Shown here piece after piece: positions 16,719 through 24,724 of a stretch of 46,145 nucleotides of DNA; within the stretch, counting starts at the first letter, position 1, and each line of letters begins with the position of its first letter. The position numbers and the translations under genes were made by a program. Source of the DNA: Sulfurospirillum sp. UBA2217 (GTDB taxonomy: Bacteria > Campylobacterota > Campylobacteria > Campylobacterales > Sulfurospirillaceae). The notes under the pieces were generated by a model, which saw nothing but the letters and a program-made list of their open reading frames with translations, had not been told where the DNA came from and searched no databases. The stretch covers positions 1-46,145 of the forward strand of contig DCUJ01000008.1 in assembly GCA_002328495.1 (NCBI GenBank). Reading direction: 5' to 3'.

Positions 16719-17216
16719 ATGCGCGATTTTTTTATCGAAATGTTTAGCGACTTTAGTCGTATCATTATTTTTTTGCATGTCACCAGTGCAGCGTTGCTGA
16801 TTGGAAGTTTATTTGTGATGCGCTTTGTGATTCAGCCAGTTGAAGTGGATGTGATTGATCTTAAAGTGAAGTTTGAAAATTGTATCAAAATGGCACGCCG
16901 TTACATTTTTTTTCTTCTACCCGTGATGCTTGTTTTAATTATGACATCCTTGTTTATGCATCTAGGATTGGGGTTTAAAACGGGAAATCCTGCAACGTAC
17001 GTGATGGTGCATATCAAAGAGGCGTTGTGGACGTTTATAGCGTTTAATTTTGGTTACATGTACATCAAATACCTCAAGGCAAAAAAGGGTCTTGAGGCGC
17101 AAAATTACATCGAAGTGGAAGAAAATGTGATTTTGATGGTGAAATATCTTGTGCCTTTAAACCTTCTGTTAGCCATTATTTCGGTTTATTTTGGCGTTAT
17201 TTTAAGAGGTTATTAA
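16719..17216 (+). CDS. Small four-helix membrane protein, CopD-like
   Basis: A 165-residue membrane protein with helices at about 13-35, 60-85, 97-120 and 138-160. Histidines sit within or beside helices, including FLHVTSAALL (H20) and VMVHIKEALW. This resembles the CopD/DUF4149-type heme- or copper-associated membrane proteins of epsilonproteobacteria, but I cannot fix the family. It begins two bases after alaS and ends one base before maf, so it is cotranscribed. One palindrome copy is in the YMY frame (17055-17062) and ends in C instead of A, avoiding a stop. Confidence 0.55.
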   Translation: MRDFFIEMFSDFSRIIIFLHVTSAALLIGSLFVMRFVIQPVEVDVIDLKVKFENCIKMARRYIFFLLPVMLVLIMTSLFMHLGLGFKTGNPATYVMVHIKEALWTFIAFNFGYMYIKYLKAKKGLEAQNYIEVEENVILMVKYLVPLNLLLAIISVYFGVILRGY

Positions 17217-17217
17217 T

Positions 17218-17772
17218 ATGCCTTCTCTTGTTCTTGGTTCAAGCTCAACGACACGTGCGCAACTGTTGGACGCATTTGGCATCTCATTTATTCAAAGAGA
17301 GTGTGGTTTTGATGAAGAGCAGTTAAGCTTTACTAATCCAACACATTTTGTCTACCACGCCACCAAAGGTAAACTGGAGAGTTATCTTAAAACGTGGGAT
17401 TTAGACCTACCTGTATTGTGTGCCGATACGGTTGTCACTGCACACGGTGAGATTTTGCGTAAAGCCAAAGATAAAGCGGATGCGAGACGTATCTTGGAAG
17501 CACAAAGTGGCTCAAAAGTGAGCATTTTAACCTGTATGATGTACAAATCACGCACCTTAGAACTCATTGACCTTTCTACAACAGACTACCTTTTTTCTCT
17601 TTTTGACAAGAAGGCGCTGGAAGCCTATTTGGAGGGAGATGAGTGGATAGGAAAAGCGGGTGCGTGTATGGTTGAGGGCTTTTGCAAAGCCTACATTCAA
17701 GAGGTGGTTGGCTTAGAGAGTACGGCTATGGGGTTAAGCGTTGAGAAACTGCTTCCTTTCTTAAATCACTAA
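17218..17772 (+). CDS. maf: Maf-family nucleotide pyrophosphatase
   Basis: A 184-residue Maf/HAM1-superfamily protein. The N-terminal SLVLGSSSTTRAQLL is the Maf phosphate-binding start (usually SxSxRR). The catalytic aspartate lies in VLCADTVVTAHG (about 61-72). The C-terminal GKAGACMVEGFCKAYI and VVGLESTAMGLS segments also match. Maf proteins hydrolyse modified or canonical NTPs and have been linked to arrest of septation. It lies between a small membrane protein and bioF; alaS-maf-PBP1A order is kept in C. jejuni as I recall. Confidence 0.9.
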   Translation: MPSLVLGSSSTTRAQLLDAFGISFIQRECGFDEEQLSFTNPTHFVYHATKGKLESYLKTWDLDLPVLCADTVVTAHGEILRKAKDKADARRILEAQSGSKVSILTCMMYKSRTLELIDLSTTDYLFSLFDKKALEAYLEGDEWIGKAGACMVEGFCKAYIQEVVGLESTAMGLSVEKLLPFLNH

Positions 17773-17775
17773 CAC

Positions 17776-18864
17776 ATGTATCAAAACGAACTAAACGCAC
17801 TTCAAAAATCGGGACGCTATCGAACGCGTGCCCTTTACGATGAGACTTTATTGGACTTTAGTTCCAACGATTATTTAGGTTTTGGTCATATTAGAATACT
17901 CTTTGAACGTGCCGTAACACAGCTTTCCATGTATGCTTCACACGCGCCTAAGGCTTCATTGCTTGTCAATGGCTATCATCCCATTCATGAAGAATTTGAA
18001 GGATTTTTATTGCGTCAAAATGGCTTTGAAGCAGCCTTGGTGTGTGGGAGCGGGTTTTTGGCCAATTTTTCACTCATTGAAGCACTCCCTCGAAAAAAAG
18101 ATTTGCTTCTTTTGGACGAAGAGTACCATGCCAGCGGAATGGTGGCTGCGAAAGTGGTGGATGCAAAGGTAGTTGTTTTTAGGCATAATGATGCCAATCA
18201 TCTAGAAGAGCTTATCAAAATGCACCCCCATCAGCGTGCGATTGTGGCAGTGGAGGGTATCTACTCTATGAGTGGTGATTTGCTCAACCGTGCTATTTTT
18301 GATGTGGCCGATGCGCACAATGCGCTTTTAATTGTGGATGAAGCCCACAGCGTAGGGGTGGTGGGAGATAACCTTCGTGGGGTATTTGATTTGTTTGGGA
18401 TTACACCGAAAGAAAATCACATCAAAATGGGCACCTTGGGTAAAGCATTGGGGAGTTATGGTGCGTATATTTTATGCTCCGAAGCTCTTTCTCATTTTTT
18501 ACTCAATCGCGCTAAAGCTCTCATTTATACGACAGCCCCCTCATTGTTTGATATCGCTTTGGGCTATCAAGGATTTTTATACCTGCTCAAACACAAAGAA
18601 GCCCTTAAAAAGGGGATTAAAGAACGTCAGAGTATTATTGAAAGCTCTCTTGAACAAAAGGTGCATGGATTGATTGTCTCGTTTAAGCCTCACAACACAG
18701 ATGTTCTTGCGATTCGAGATGCTTTACAATCTCACGGTTTTTTAGTAGGAGCCATTCGCCCACCAACGGTAAAAGAGCCTATTATCCGCATTATTCCACG
18801 TTTACAACACTCGGTGTATGCACTTGAGGCTTTGTGTCTTGCGTTGCAAAAAGAGGCACTATGA
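17776..18864 (+). CDS. bioF: 8-amino-7-oxononanoate synthase (AONS) BioF
   Basis: A 362-residue alpha-oxoamine synthase (fold type I PLP). Visible are LDFSSNDYLGF (26-36), the DEAHS motif (188-192) and the Schiff-base lysine in GTLGKALGS (K223). BioF condenses pimeloyl-thioester with L-alanine to start the biotin ring pathway. The related 2-amino-3-ketobutyrate ligase is the main alternative, but the presence of bioD in the same window (41533) favours biotin. It starts three bases after maf, and its stop overlaps the ATPase start as ATGA. From memory the gene is not between maf and PBP1A in C. jejuni. Confidence 0.83.
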   Translation: MYQNELNALQKSGRYRTRALYDETLLDFSSNDYLGFGHIRILFERAVTQLSMYASHAPKASLLVNGYHPIHEEFEGFLLRQNGFEAALVCGSGFLANFSLIEALPRKKDLLLLDEEYHASGMVAAKVVDAKVVVFRHNDANHLEELIKMHPHQRAIVAVEGIYSMSGDLLNRAIFDVADAHNALLIVDEAHSVGVVGDNLRGVFDLFGITPKENHIKMGTLGKALGSYGAYILCSEALSHFLLNRAKALIYTTAPSLFDIALGYQGFLYLLKHKEALKKGIKERQSIIESSLEQKVHGLIVSFKPHNTDVLAIRDALQSHGFLVGAIRPPTVKEPIIRIIPRLQHSVYALEALCLALQKEAL

Positions 18865-19556
18865 GTTTTACATGTAAGTATCTAAAGATTCACAGTGATA
18901 CACGAACCTTGGTCAATATTGCTTTTTCTTTTGAGCACAGTTTTGCACTCATCGGGCAAAGTGGGAGTGGGAAGAGTTTGACACTCAAAGCACTTTTAGG
19001 CATGGCTCCTTCTTCTCTACATGTAACGATGGATTTAGACAATTCCTACCCTTTGATACGGGGAAAAACGGTTGCCATGGTGCCACAAAATCCTTTTACA
19101 GCGCTTTCTCCTTTGACAAAAATTGGCAAACATTTTACCTGTGGGTTTCGTGAAGCACAGGGGTACATGGAAAGCGTAGAGCTTGATAAACAGCTTTTAG
19201 ATAGGTTTCCCTCTGAGCTGAGTGGGGGACAATTGCAACGTGTTATTATTGCGTTAGCCCTTTCGATAAAGCCAAAATTACTGCTTTTAGATGAGCCAAC
19301 AACGGCTTTGGATGAAGGCACGAAAGCACATATTTTAAAACTGATTAAAAGGACTCAACAAGAGTACAATTTTGATATTTTTTTTGTGACCCATGATGTG
19401 TCAACAATCGAGGGGTTGTGTGATGAAGTAGGTATTTTACAGCATGGGGTGATGGTGGAAAAAGGTAGTACAGAAGCGATTTTGCATAGCCCTTGCGAGG
19501 ACTATACCAAAGCACTTTTAGAGGCTGGGTTTTATAAGAGGAGTAAAAGATCGTGA
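18861..19556 (+). CDS. Orphan ABC transporter ATP-binding protein (Opp/Nik type)
   Basis: A 231-residue ABC ATPase. Walker A is GQSGSGKS (32-39), the Q-loop VPQNP (74-78), signature LSGGQ (120-124), and Walker B LLLLDEP (140-146), followed by TTALD and the switch His in FVTHDV. The VPQNPFTALSP stretch is typical of peptide/nickel (DppD/NikD) ATPases. It is shorter than usual dipeptide ATPases (about 325) and lacks their C-terminal oligopeptide domain. No permease or binding protein is nearby. ATG 18861 is chosen because it overlaps the bioF stop (ATGA). Two palindrome copies lie at 18868 and 19018. Confidence 0.8.
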   Translation: MSFTCKYLKIHSDTRTLVNIAFSFEHSFALIGQSGSGKSLTLKALLGMAPSSLHVTMDLDNSYPLIRGKTVAMVPQNPFTALSPLTKIGKHFTCGFREAQGYMESVELDKQLLDRFPSELSGGQLQRVIIALALSIKPKLLLLDEPTTALDEGTKAHILKLIKRTQQEYNFDIFFVTHDVSTIEGLCDEVGILQHGVMVEKGSTEAILHSPCEDYTKALLEAGFYKRSKRS

Positions 19557-21475
19557 AAGTTATTGGTACATTGTTTATGATTCTGCTGTTTGCAGGTGGT
19601 GTTGGTTTGGTGATAATTTTTGGTCAAATTGGCTTTGATGCCAGTAAAATTATTCATTATACCCCAAGGCTTAGCAGTCAAATTTTTGATCGTAACGGTG
19701 AGTTGATTGCCAATATATTTGACGAAGAACACCGTCTTTATGTACGTTTTGAGGACATTCCTCCCCGTATGGTTGAAGCCTTGGTAGCAACGGAAGATAC
19801 CTCTTTTTTTGAGCACAGCGGTATCAATATCGAAGCGATTTTTAGAGCCCTCATTAAAGATATTCGAGCGATGAAGTTGGTAGAGGGAGCGAGTACCATC
19901 ACCCAACAGTTGGTTAAAAATACGGTGCTGACACGTCAAAAAACACTGACGCGAAAAATTAATGAAGCTGTACTCTCTTATGCTGTGGAAGCGGCACTCA
20001 GTAAAGAGGAGATTTTAGAGCGTTATTTTAACCATGTCTATTTTGGGCATGGGTATTATGGCGTTAAGACAGCAGCACTAGGTTATTTTAATAAGCCTTT
20101 GGATGCACTCAGTCTTAAAGAGATAGCCATGCTCGTAGGGCTTCCAAAAGCACCGAGTTCGTATGACCCTACGCGCCATATGGATCTTTCTTTAAGCAGG
20201 GGCAATCATGTGGTCAATCGCATGCATTCATTAGGGTGGATTAGTGAGAACGAATATACTAAAGCAACGTTAGAACACCCCGTGGTGTACGATGAAACAC
20301 TCACACAAAATAAAGCACCTTATGTCGTTGATGATGTTCTTAAAACCCTTGGAAGTGAATATGAAGATTTAAAAAGGGGTGGATACCAAATTTATTTGAG
20401 TGTGGATTTAAAATTGCAACAAGCGGCTAAAGAGGCGTTAAAACTTGGATACGATGGTATGATTTCTCGTGCCAAAGATGCCAATAGCTCAGAGCTCAAT
20501 GGGGCGATGGTTGTGGTTGAAAACAGTACGGGAAATGTACTGGCAATGATTGGTGGCGTGGATTATACGAAGAGTAATTTTAATCGAGCCACACAAAGTA
20601 AACGCCAGCCAGGTTCTAGTTTTAAACCCTTTTTGTACCAAAAAGCTTTGGACTGGGGCTATTCGCCTCTCTCTGAAATTCCTGATATTTCACGCACCTA
20701 TGTTGATAAAGAGACCGATGAAGAGTGGAAGCCCAAAAATTATGAGGGTGGATTTGAAGGGTTGGTAAGCCTCAAAGAAGCTATCATTCATTCACGCAAT
20801 CTTGCAACAATCAATCTCTTATCGCTCTTGGGTTTAGATAGTGTTCATAAGGAATTTACTAAAGATGGTTTTAAAAATATGCCTTTTGATTTGACTATTG
20901 CATTGGGAAGTTTTGGAATTTCACCGATGGAATACAGCGGTTTTTACTCTATGTTTCCCAATTATGGTACACGGGTTGAGCCAATTTTGATTAAAAAAAT
21001 CGTCAACACTAAAGGTGAAGAGAGGATTTTTGAAGCCAAACAACAAGAAATAACCTCTCCTAAGCAGACATTTTTGATGATCGATATGATGAAAGAGGTA
21101 GTTAAACGTGGAACGGGACGTAATGCTCACGTATCAGGGATTGAAATTGCAGGTAAAACAGGTACGACTAATAACAGTACCGATGTGTGGTTTTGTGGTT
21201 TTTCTCCCGATATTGAAGTGCTCACATGGTATGGAAACGATAACTACACACCGCTTAAAAAAGGAGAGACAGGTGGCCGTGCCGCTGCGCCAGCCTTTGC
21301 TTATTTTATGAAAAAATACATCGAACAGCATCCTGAAACAACGCGCACCTTTAAGGTGCCAGAGAACGTGGGTTCACGAAAAGTGGATGGTGTGGTTGAA
21401 TATTTTACCGATGTATCGCCGTTTCCAAAAGAGAGTGTTAAGAAACAAACGCAAGAGGGTGGTTTGATGTTTTAA
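19553..21475 (+). CDS. Penicillin-binding protein 1A (bifunctional)
   Basis: A 640-residue class A PBP. A membrane anchor (3-24) precedes the GT51 glycosyltransferase with EDTSFF (E81, catalytic), GASTITQQL (112-120) and YFNHVYFG. The transpeptidase then shows SSFK (355-358), SRN (414-416) and a GKTGTTNN motif near 535. It polymerises and crosslinks glycan in the periplasm. The GTG at 19553 overlaps the stop of the ABC gene (GTGA) and has AGGAG upstream. It is the last gene in the alaS run and converges on glnA. No simple terminator follows; the gap holds several hairpins. Confidence 0.94.
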   Translation: MKVIGTLFMILLFAGGVGLVIIFGQIGFDASKIIHYTPRLSSQIFDRNGELIANIFDEEHRLYVRFEDIPPRMVEALVATEDTSFFEHSGINIEAIFRALIKDIRAMKLVEGASTITQQLVKNTVLTRQKTLTRKINEAVLSYAVEAALSKEEILERYFNHVYFGHGYYGVKTAALGYFNKPLDALSLKEIAMLVGLPKAPSSYDPTRHMDLSLSRGNHVVNRMHSLGWISENEYTKATLEHPVVYDETLTQNKAPYVVDDVLKTLGSEYEDLKRGGYQIYLSVDLKLQQAAKEALKLGYDGMISRAKDANSSELNGAMVVVENSTGNVLAMIGGVDYTKSNFNRATQSKRQPGSSFKPFLYQKALDWGYSPLSEIPDISRTYVDKETDEEWKPKNYEGGFEGLVSLKEAIIHSRNLATINLLSLLGLDSVHKEFTKDGFKNMPFDLTIALGSFGISPMEYSGFYSMFPNYGTRVEPILIKKIVNTKGEERIFEAKQQEITSPKQTFLMIDMMKEVVKRGTGRNAHVSGIEIAGKTGTTNNSTDVWFCGFSPDIEVLTWYGNDNYTPLKKGETGGRAAAPAFAYFMKKYIEQHPETTRTFKVPENVGSRKVDGVVEYFTDVSPFPKESVKKQTQEGGLMF

Positions 21476-21476
21476 A

Positions 21477-21500
21477 AACTGACCTTATAGATTTTCAGTT
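21477..21500 (+). other. Hairpin just after the PBP1A stop
   Basis: AACTGA (21477-21482) pairs with TCAGTT (21495-21500) across a 12-base loop. The stem is short and AT-rich, and followed by AAAAA rather than T, so it is a poor terminator. Confidence 0.3.
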
Positions 21501-21509
21501 AAAAATTCT

Positions 21510-21523
21510 GCCTCGAAAGAGGC
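21510..21523 (+). other. GAAA-tetraloop hairpin
   Basis: GCCTC (21510-21514) and GAGGC (21519-21523) enclose a GAAA loop, a very stable GNRA hairpin. It lacks a T-tract on either side. It may belong to a small structured RNA or REP-like element with the next hairpin. Confidence 0.45.
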
Positions 21524-21553
21524 AAGCTTCAGCGCCACAGCGGCTAGCGTAGG

Positions 21554-21574
21554 TTTTTAGGCTTTGCCTAAAAA
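21554..21574 (+). other. Perfect inverted repeat, nine-base arms
   Basis: TTTTTAGGC (21554-21562) and GCCTAAAAA (21566-21574) pair perfectly around TTT. Between this and the GAAA hairpin lies a locally GC-rich stretch (about 21525-21550). It could terminate PBP1A transcription weakly or be part of an intergenic repeat. Confidence 0.45.
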
Positions 21575-21583
21575 TCGTGATAA

Positions 21584-21612
21584 AAATAGGAGAGCGTTTA
21601 GCTCTCCTATTT
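21584..21612 (-). terminator. Rho-independent terminator of glnA
   Basis: AAATAGGAGAGC (21584-21595) pairs perfectly over 12 bases with GCTCTCCTATTT (21601-21612), leaving a five-base loop. Read on the minus strand it begins six bases after the glnA stop and runs straight into a T-tract (ATTTTTATC), the classic intrinsic terminator. Confidence 0.85.
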
Positions 21613-21617
21613 AATAA

Positions 21618-23048
21618 CTAACAAGAATAGACAGTTTTAAATTCAAATGCGGTAGGTCTAGCTTCATCTGGCCAAACTTGGGTTTCAAATTTGTAGTGTT
21701 GGTAGGTATCGATAAACTCTTTGCTCATCGCAGGTGCCAAATACTCGTTGTCACGGATGAGTGCTTCAAGTGAGCCTCTGAGTGTGTGAGGCATTTGGTT
21801 AATCCCTTTTTCTCTAATTTCATCGAGTGTCAATTCAAACAAGTCTTCATCCATTGGACCAACAGGTTCCATTTTGTTGTTAATACCATCAATACCTGCA
21901 AGAAGCATTGAAGCAAACGCTAAGTATGGGCATGACGTTGAATCTGGGAAACGCATCTCAACACGAACCGACTTTTCGCCTGAACCGTAAGGGATACGGC
22001 ACGATGCAGAACGATTTTGCATAGAGTATGTCAAAATAGATGGTGCTTCAAAACCTGGAATCAAACGCTTGTAAGAGTTGGTTGATGGGTTAGTAAAAGC
22101 AGCAACACTTCGTGCGTGTTTCAAGATACCGCCAATATACCAGCGTGCCATGTCACTAAGGTTTGCATATTCGCCTTCTTTATAAAATAGGTTTTTGCCC
22201 GCTTTCCAGATAGATTGATGCACGTGCATACCGCTACCATTGTCACCGTACAGTGGTTTTGGCATAAAGGTAGCTGTTTTTCCATTGAGGTGAGCGACCA
22301 TTTTAACAACATATTTATATTTTTGAACGTTATCGGCAGCTTCAATTAAGGTTCCAAATTTAACACCAATTTCACCTTGGGCTTGTGCCACTTCGTGGTG
22401 AACCACAAAGACTTCAAGACCAATTTGTTTTAAGATTTGAACCATTTCTGCACGCAAGTCAACCATCGTATCGATTGGCATTACAGGGAAGTAACCACCC
22501 TTTGTACCAGGACGGTGACCAGTGTTGTAGCCATCATTATAGCTTTTACCACTATTCCAGATACCCTCTTCAGAGTCAACTTCATAGTAAGAACAGTTGA
22601 TGTCATCTCTGATTTTAACGTCATCAAAAACAAAGAATTCATTTTCTGGTCCAAAGTAGGCTACATCACCCAAACCTGTTTGTGACAAGTGAGCTAATGT
22701 TTTTTTAGCAATACTACGTGGGCATTTTTCATACATTTGACCTTTGTAAATGTCAAAAACATCACAGAAAACAACAATCGTTGGGTCTGCCGTAAAAGGA
22801 TCTAAAAATGCGCTCTCTGATTCAGGCTTAAGCAACATGTCTGATTTATTAATAGGTTGCCACGCATCAATGGACGAGCCATCGAAAGGAATACCATTTT
22901 TAAAGGAATCTTCACTAATCGCTTCCATTGTGTAGGTGAGATGATGCCACGTTCCTTTCATATCAGTGAAACGAAAATCGACAAATTCAACTTCATTGTC
23001 AGTGCAATATTTGAAAAATTCTTCAACACTGTTTACGAACTTACCCAT
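21618..23048 (-). CDS. glnA: Glutamine synthetase type I
   Basis: A 476-residue GSI enzyme that makes glutamine from glutamate, ammonia and ATP. Landmarks are FDGSSI (55-60), the metal-binding YFGPENEFF (131-139), HLNGKTATFMPKPLYGDNGSGMH (253-275 region) and NRSASCRIP (345-353). The place where E. coli has the adenylylation tyrosine (NLYDLP) reads DLFELT here, with Phe at residue 404. So regulation by adenylylation is not expected. I recall the same change in Helicobacter pylori. It has its own promoter and terminator. The start ATG follows GAGGAG. Confidence 0.96.
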   Translation of the reverse strand: MGKFVNSVEEFFKYCTDNEVEFVDFRFTDMKGTWHHLTYTMEAISEDSFKNGIPFDGSSIDAWQPINKSDMLLKPESESAFLDPFTADPTIVVFCDVFDIYKGQMYEKCPRSIAKKTLAHLSQTGLGDVAYFGPENEFFVFDDVKIRDDINCSYYEVDSEEGIWNSGKSYNDGYNTGHRPGTKGGYFPVMPIDTMVDLRAEMVQILKQIGLEVFVVHHEVAQAQGEIGVKFGTLIEAADNVQKYKYVVKMVAHLNGKTATFMPKPLYGDNGSGMHVHQSIWKAGKNLFYKEGEYANLSDMARWYIGGILKHARSVAAFTNPSTNSYKRLIPGFEAPSILTYSMQNRSASCRIPYGSGEKSVRVEMRFPDSTSCPYLAFASMLLAGIDGINNKMEPVGPMDEDLFELTLDEIREKGINQMPHTLRGSLEALIRDNEYLAPAMSKEFIDTYQHYKFETQVWPDEARPTAFEFKTVYSC

Positions 23049-23076
23049 GTATAACTCCTCATTAAAATTTTGAATA

Positions 23077-23082
23077 ATTGTA
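23077..23082 (-). promoter_or_regulatory. Candidate -10 box for glnA
   Basis: Read on the minus strand the box is TACAAT, preceded by CATTTCGA and a T-rich stretch. It lies 29 bases before the glnA ATG, giving a leader of about 22 bases with GAGGAG. No NtrC or sigma-54 site is seen here. Confidence 0.4.
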
Positions 23083-23116
23083 TCGAAATGAACTGAAAAA
23101 AGAGTGAGATGCGTGA

Positions 23117-23896
23117 TTAAAAATTAATCAACATTCGCTCTCTGTTTTGAAAAGTTGCACATTTTTTATACCCAAAAGAACGTGCAAAATCATGAATAAT
23201 CTCTCTTGAAAATCCAATATGTGTAGGCTCGTGAGAATCTGAACCAAAGGAAATAGGAATATCGTGTTCTGCGATGAGCTCCATTAAACCAGCGCTTGGA
23301 TACTGTTCAAGCGCTGGTTTTCGAAGCCCCGCAGGATTTATTTCAATGACCATATTCGCTTTTTTTATGGCTTTGATGGCATGGTGAGCAATGAGCCTTA
23401 CATCTTTATGGGGCAAGAAATTAAAGACTTTCATGAGATCGATATGCCCTACAATATCAAAAAGTCCACTTTTTGCCATGGACTCAATCGCATCAAAATA
23501 GCGCTGCCAAATCTCATCAATATTTTGATTTTGGTACTCTCCTATAAACTCGGGGTTATCAAATCCCCAATTTCCAAGGTAGTGTACGGAGCCTATGAGA
23601 TAATCCACATCTCGTTTCAAAACGCTCTCATCAATATAGCCTTCTAAAAAATCAACTTCATAGGCAAGTAAAATCGAAATAGTATCGGCATATTTTTTCT
23701 TTACATATAAGACATCTTTTTCATAATCTTCCATTTCATCAAAACGCATTCGGTAGGCTTCATCAAAACGCATGGGGGCATGGTCAGAAAAGCCAAAAAT
23801 ATCAATGTTCTGAGCAATGGCGTGTTGTACATACGCTTCCATTGTTCCTGAAGCATGGTTACACCGTGTGGTGTGGTTGTGAAGGTCAATAATCAT
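23117..23896 (-). CDS. PHP-domain phosphatase, histidinol-phosphatase type
   Basis: A 259-residue PHP protein. The metal ligands are visible in DLHNHTTRCNHA (H6, H8), FSDHAP, GSVHYLGNWG, GHIDLMKVF and SFGSDSHEPTHIG near the end. This set matches HisK/YtvP-type histidinol-phosphatases (class III), which release phosphate from L-histidinol phosphate in histidine synthesis. Other PHP phosphoesterases cannot be excluded, and no his genes are nearby. It is upstream of glnA on the same strand, and its start diverges from cheZ. Confidence 0.8.
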   Translation of the reverse strand: MIIDLHNHTTRCNHASGTMEAYVQHAIAQNIDIFGFSDHAPMRFDEAYRMRFDEMEDYEKDVLYVKKKYADTISILLAYEVDFLEGYIDESVLKRDVDYLIGSVHYLGNWGFDNPEFIGEYQNQNIDEIWQRYFDAIESMAKSGLFDIVGHIDLMKVFNFLPHKDVRLIAHHAIKAIKKANMVIEINPAGLRKPALEQYPSAGLMELIAEHDIPISFGSDSHEPTHIGFSREIIHDFARSFGYKKCATFQNRERMLINF

Positions 23897-23946
23897 TCTT
23901 ACCTGTCCTTGAATGAAGTTAAAGTTAAATTATATAAAAACTTGAC

Positions 23947-23952
23947 TATAAT
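23947..23952 (+). promoter_or_regulatory. -10 box for the cheZ operon
   Basis: TATAAT at the end of AACTTGACTATAAT gives an expected start near 23959 and a leader of about 37 bases with GAGGAGAA before the cheZ ATG. No sigma-54 or sigma-28 box is evident, so this chemotaxis gene looks vegetatively expressed together with purE, glyQ and their neighbours. Confidence 0.5.
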
Positions 23953-23995
23953 TAACCCAAATTTGGTCTACATTACAATTCTGAGGAGAAATCGG

Positions 23996-24724
23996 ATGAC
24001 GCAGGAAGAACTTGACGCGCTAATGGCTGGTGATTTTGATGAAAGCGAAGAGGAAACAAAAATTGAGCCTTTAGAGGAAATGTCTTTGGGAAAGGAGATT
24101 GCTTTAGAAGAAGATGACACAATTGAAGAGGTTAAAGCACCTCCTAAAGAGGTCCATGAATACCGCGCTTCTGCTTCTATGTCTTGGCCACCACCGCCTC
24201 CTACGGATGACCATAAGATGGTACATCAGTTGGATGATGTCACCAAAGACTCGGAAATCAAAGCATCTCAGGTGTTTGATAAGCTTGATGCTGTCAATAA
24301 TTTTATGATGGAAGCCGAAGATAATGCAAAAGAGGTAATCAAGCTTATCGAATCCAACATACACCTCTTTGAAACATTGGTCTCTAAATTTCCCAATATT
24401 GATCAATTCCAAAAAGCTCTTGATGATAACAAAGGCATGAAGGAGCGCGTGGAAGAGTTACTGAACAATGCTCAAATGGCAGAAGATGAGATCATGATGG
24501 CAATGGATATCATGCAGTATCAAGATATTCATCGTCAAAAAATTGAACGTGTTATCAACGTGATGCGAGCCCTTTCTAAATACATGAATGCCTTGTTTGA
24601 AGGTAAAAAAGATGATGATAAACGTGTGGGTTCTGCGGTGCACATTCATGGTGACGATACGACCGAAGATGTTGTGAGCAGTGATGAAATTGAAGCGCTC
24701 ATTGCTAGTTTAGGAAAAAAATAG
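23996..24724 (+). CDS. cheZ: CheZ-like CheY-P phosphatase of the Campylobacterota type
   Basis: A 242-residue acidic, helical protein. The catalytic CheZ pattern DxxxQ is visible in QYQDIHRQK (D177, Q181) inside a long helix (about 90-205). An acidic, proline-rich N-terminal region (WPPPPP at 64-69) precedes it. The first residues MTQEELDALMAGDF look like the CheY-binding peptide of FliM, and the last, SSDEIEALIASLGKK, resemble the CheY-binding tail of CheZ. It therefore probably dephosphorylates CheY-P and resets flagellar switching. ATG 23996 is chosen for GAGGAG and the FliM-like start. H. pylori HP0170 is the described remote CheZ. Confidence 0.82.
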   Translation: MTQEELDALMAGDFDESEEETKIEPLEEMSLGKEIALEEDDTIEEVKAPPKEVHEYRASASMSWPPPPPTDDHKMVHQLDDVTKDSEIKASQVFDKLDAVNNFMMEAEDNAKEVIKLIESNIHLFETLVSKFPNIDQFQKALDDNKGMKERVEELLNNAQMAEDEIMMAMDIMQYQDIHRQKIERVINVMRALSKYMNALFEGKKDDDKRVGSAVHIHGDDTTEDVVSSDEIEALIASLGKK

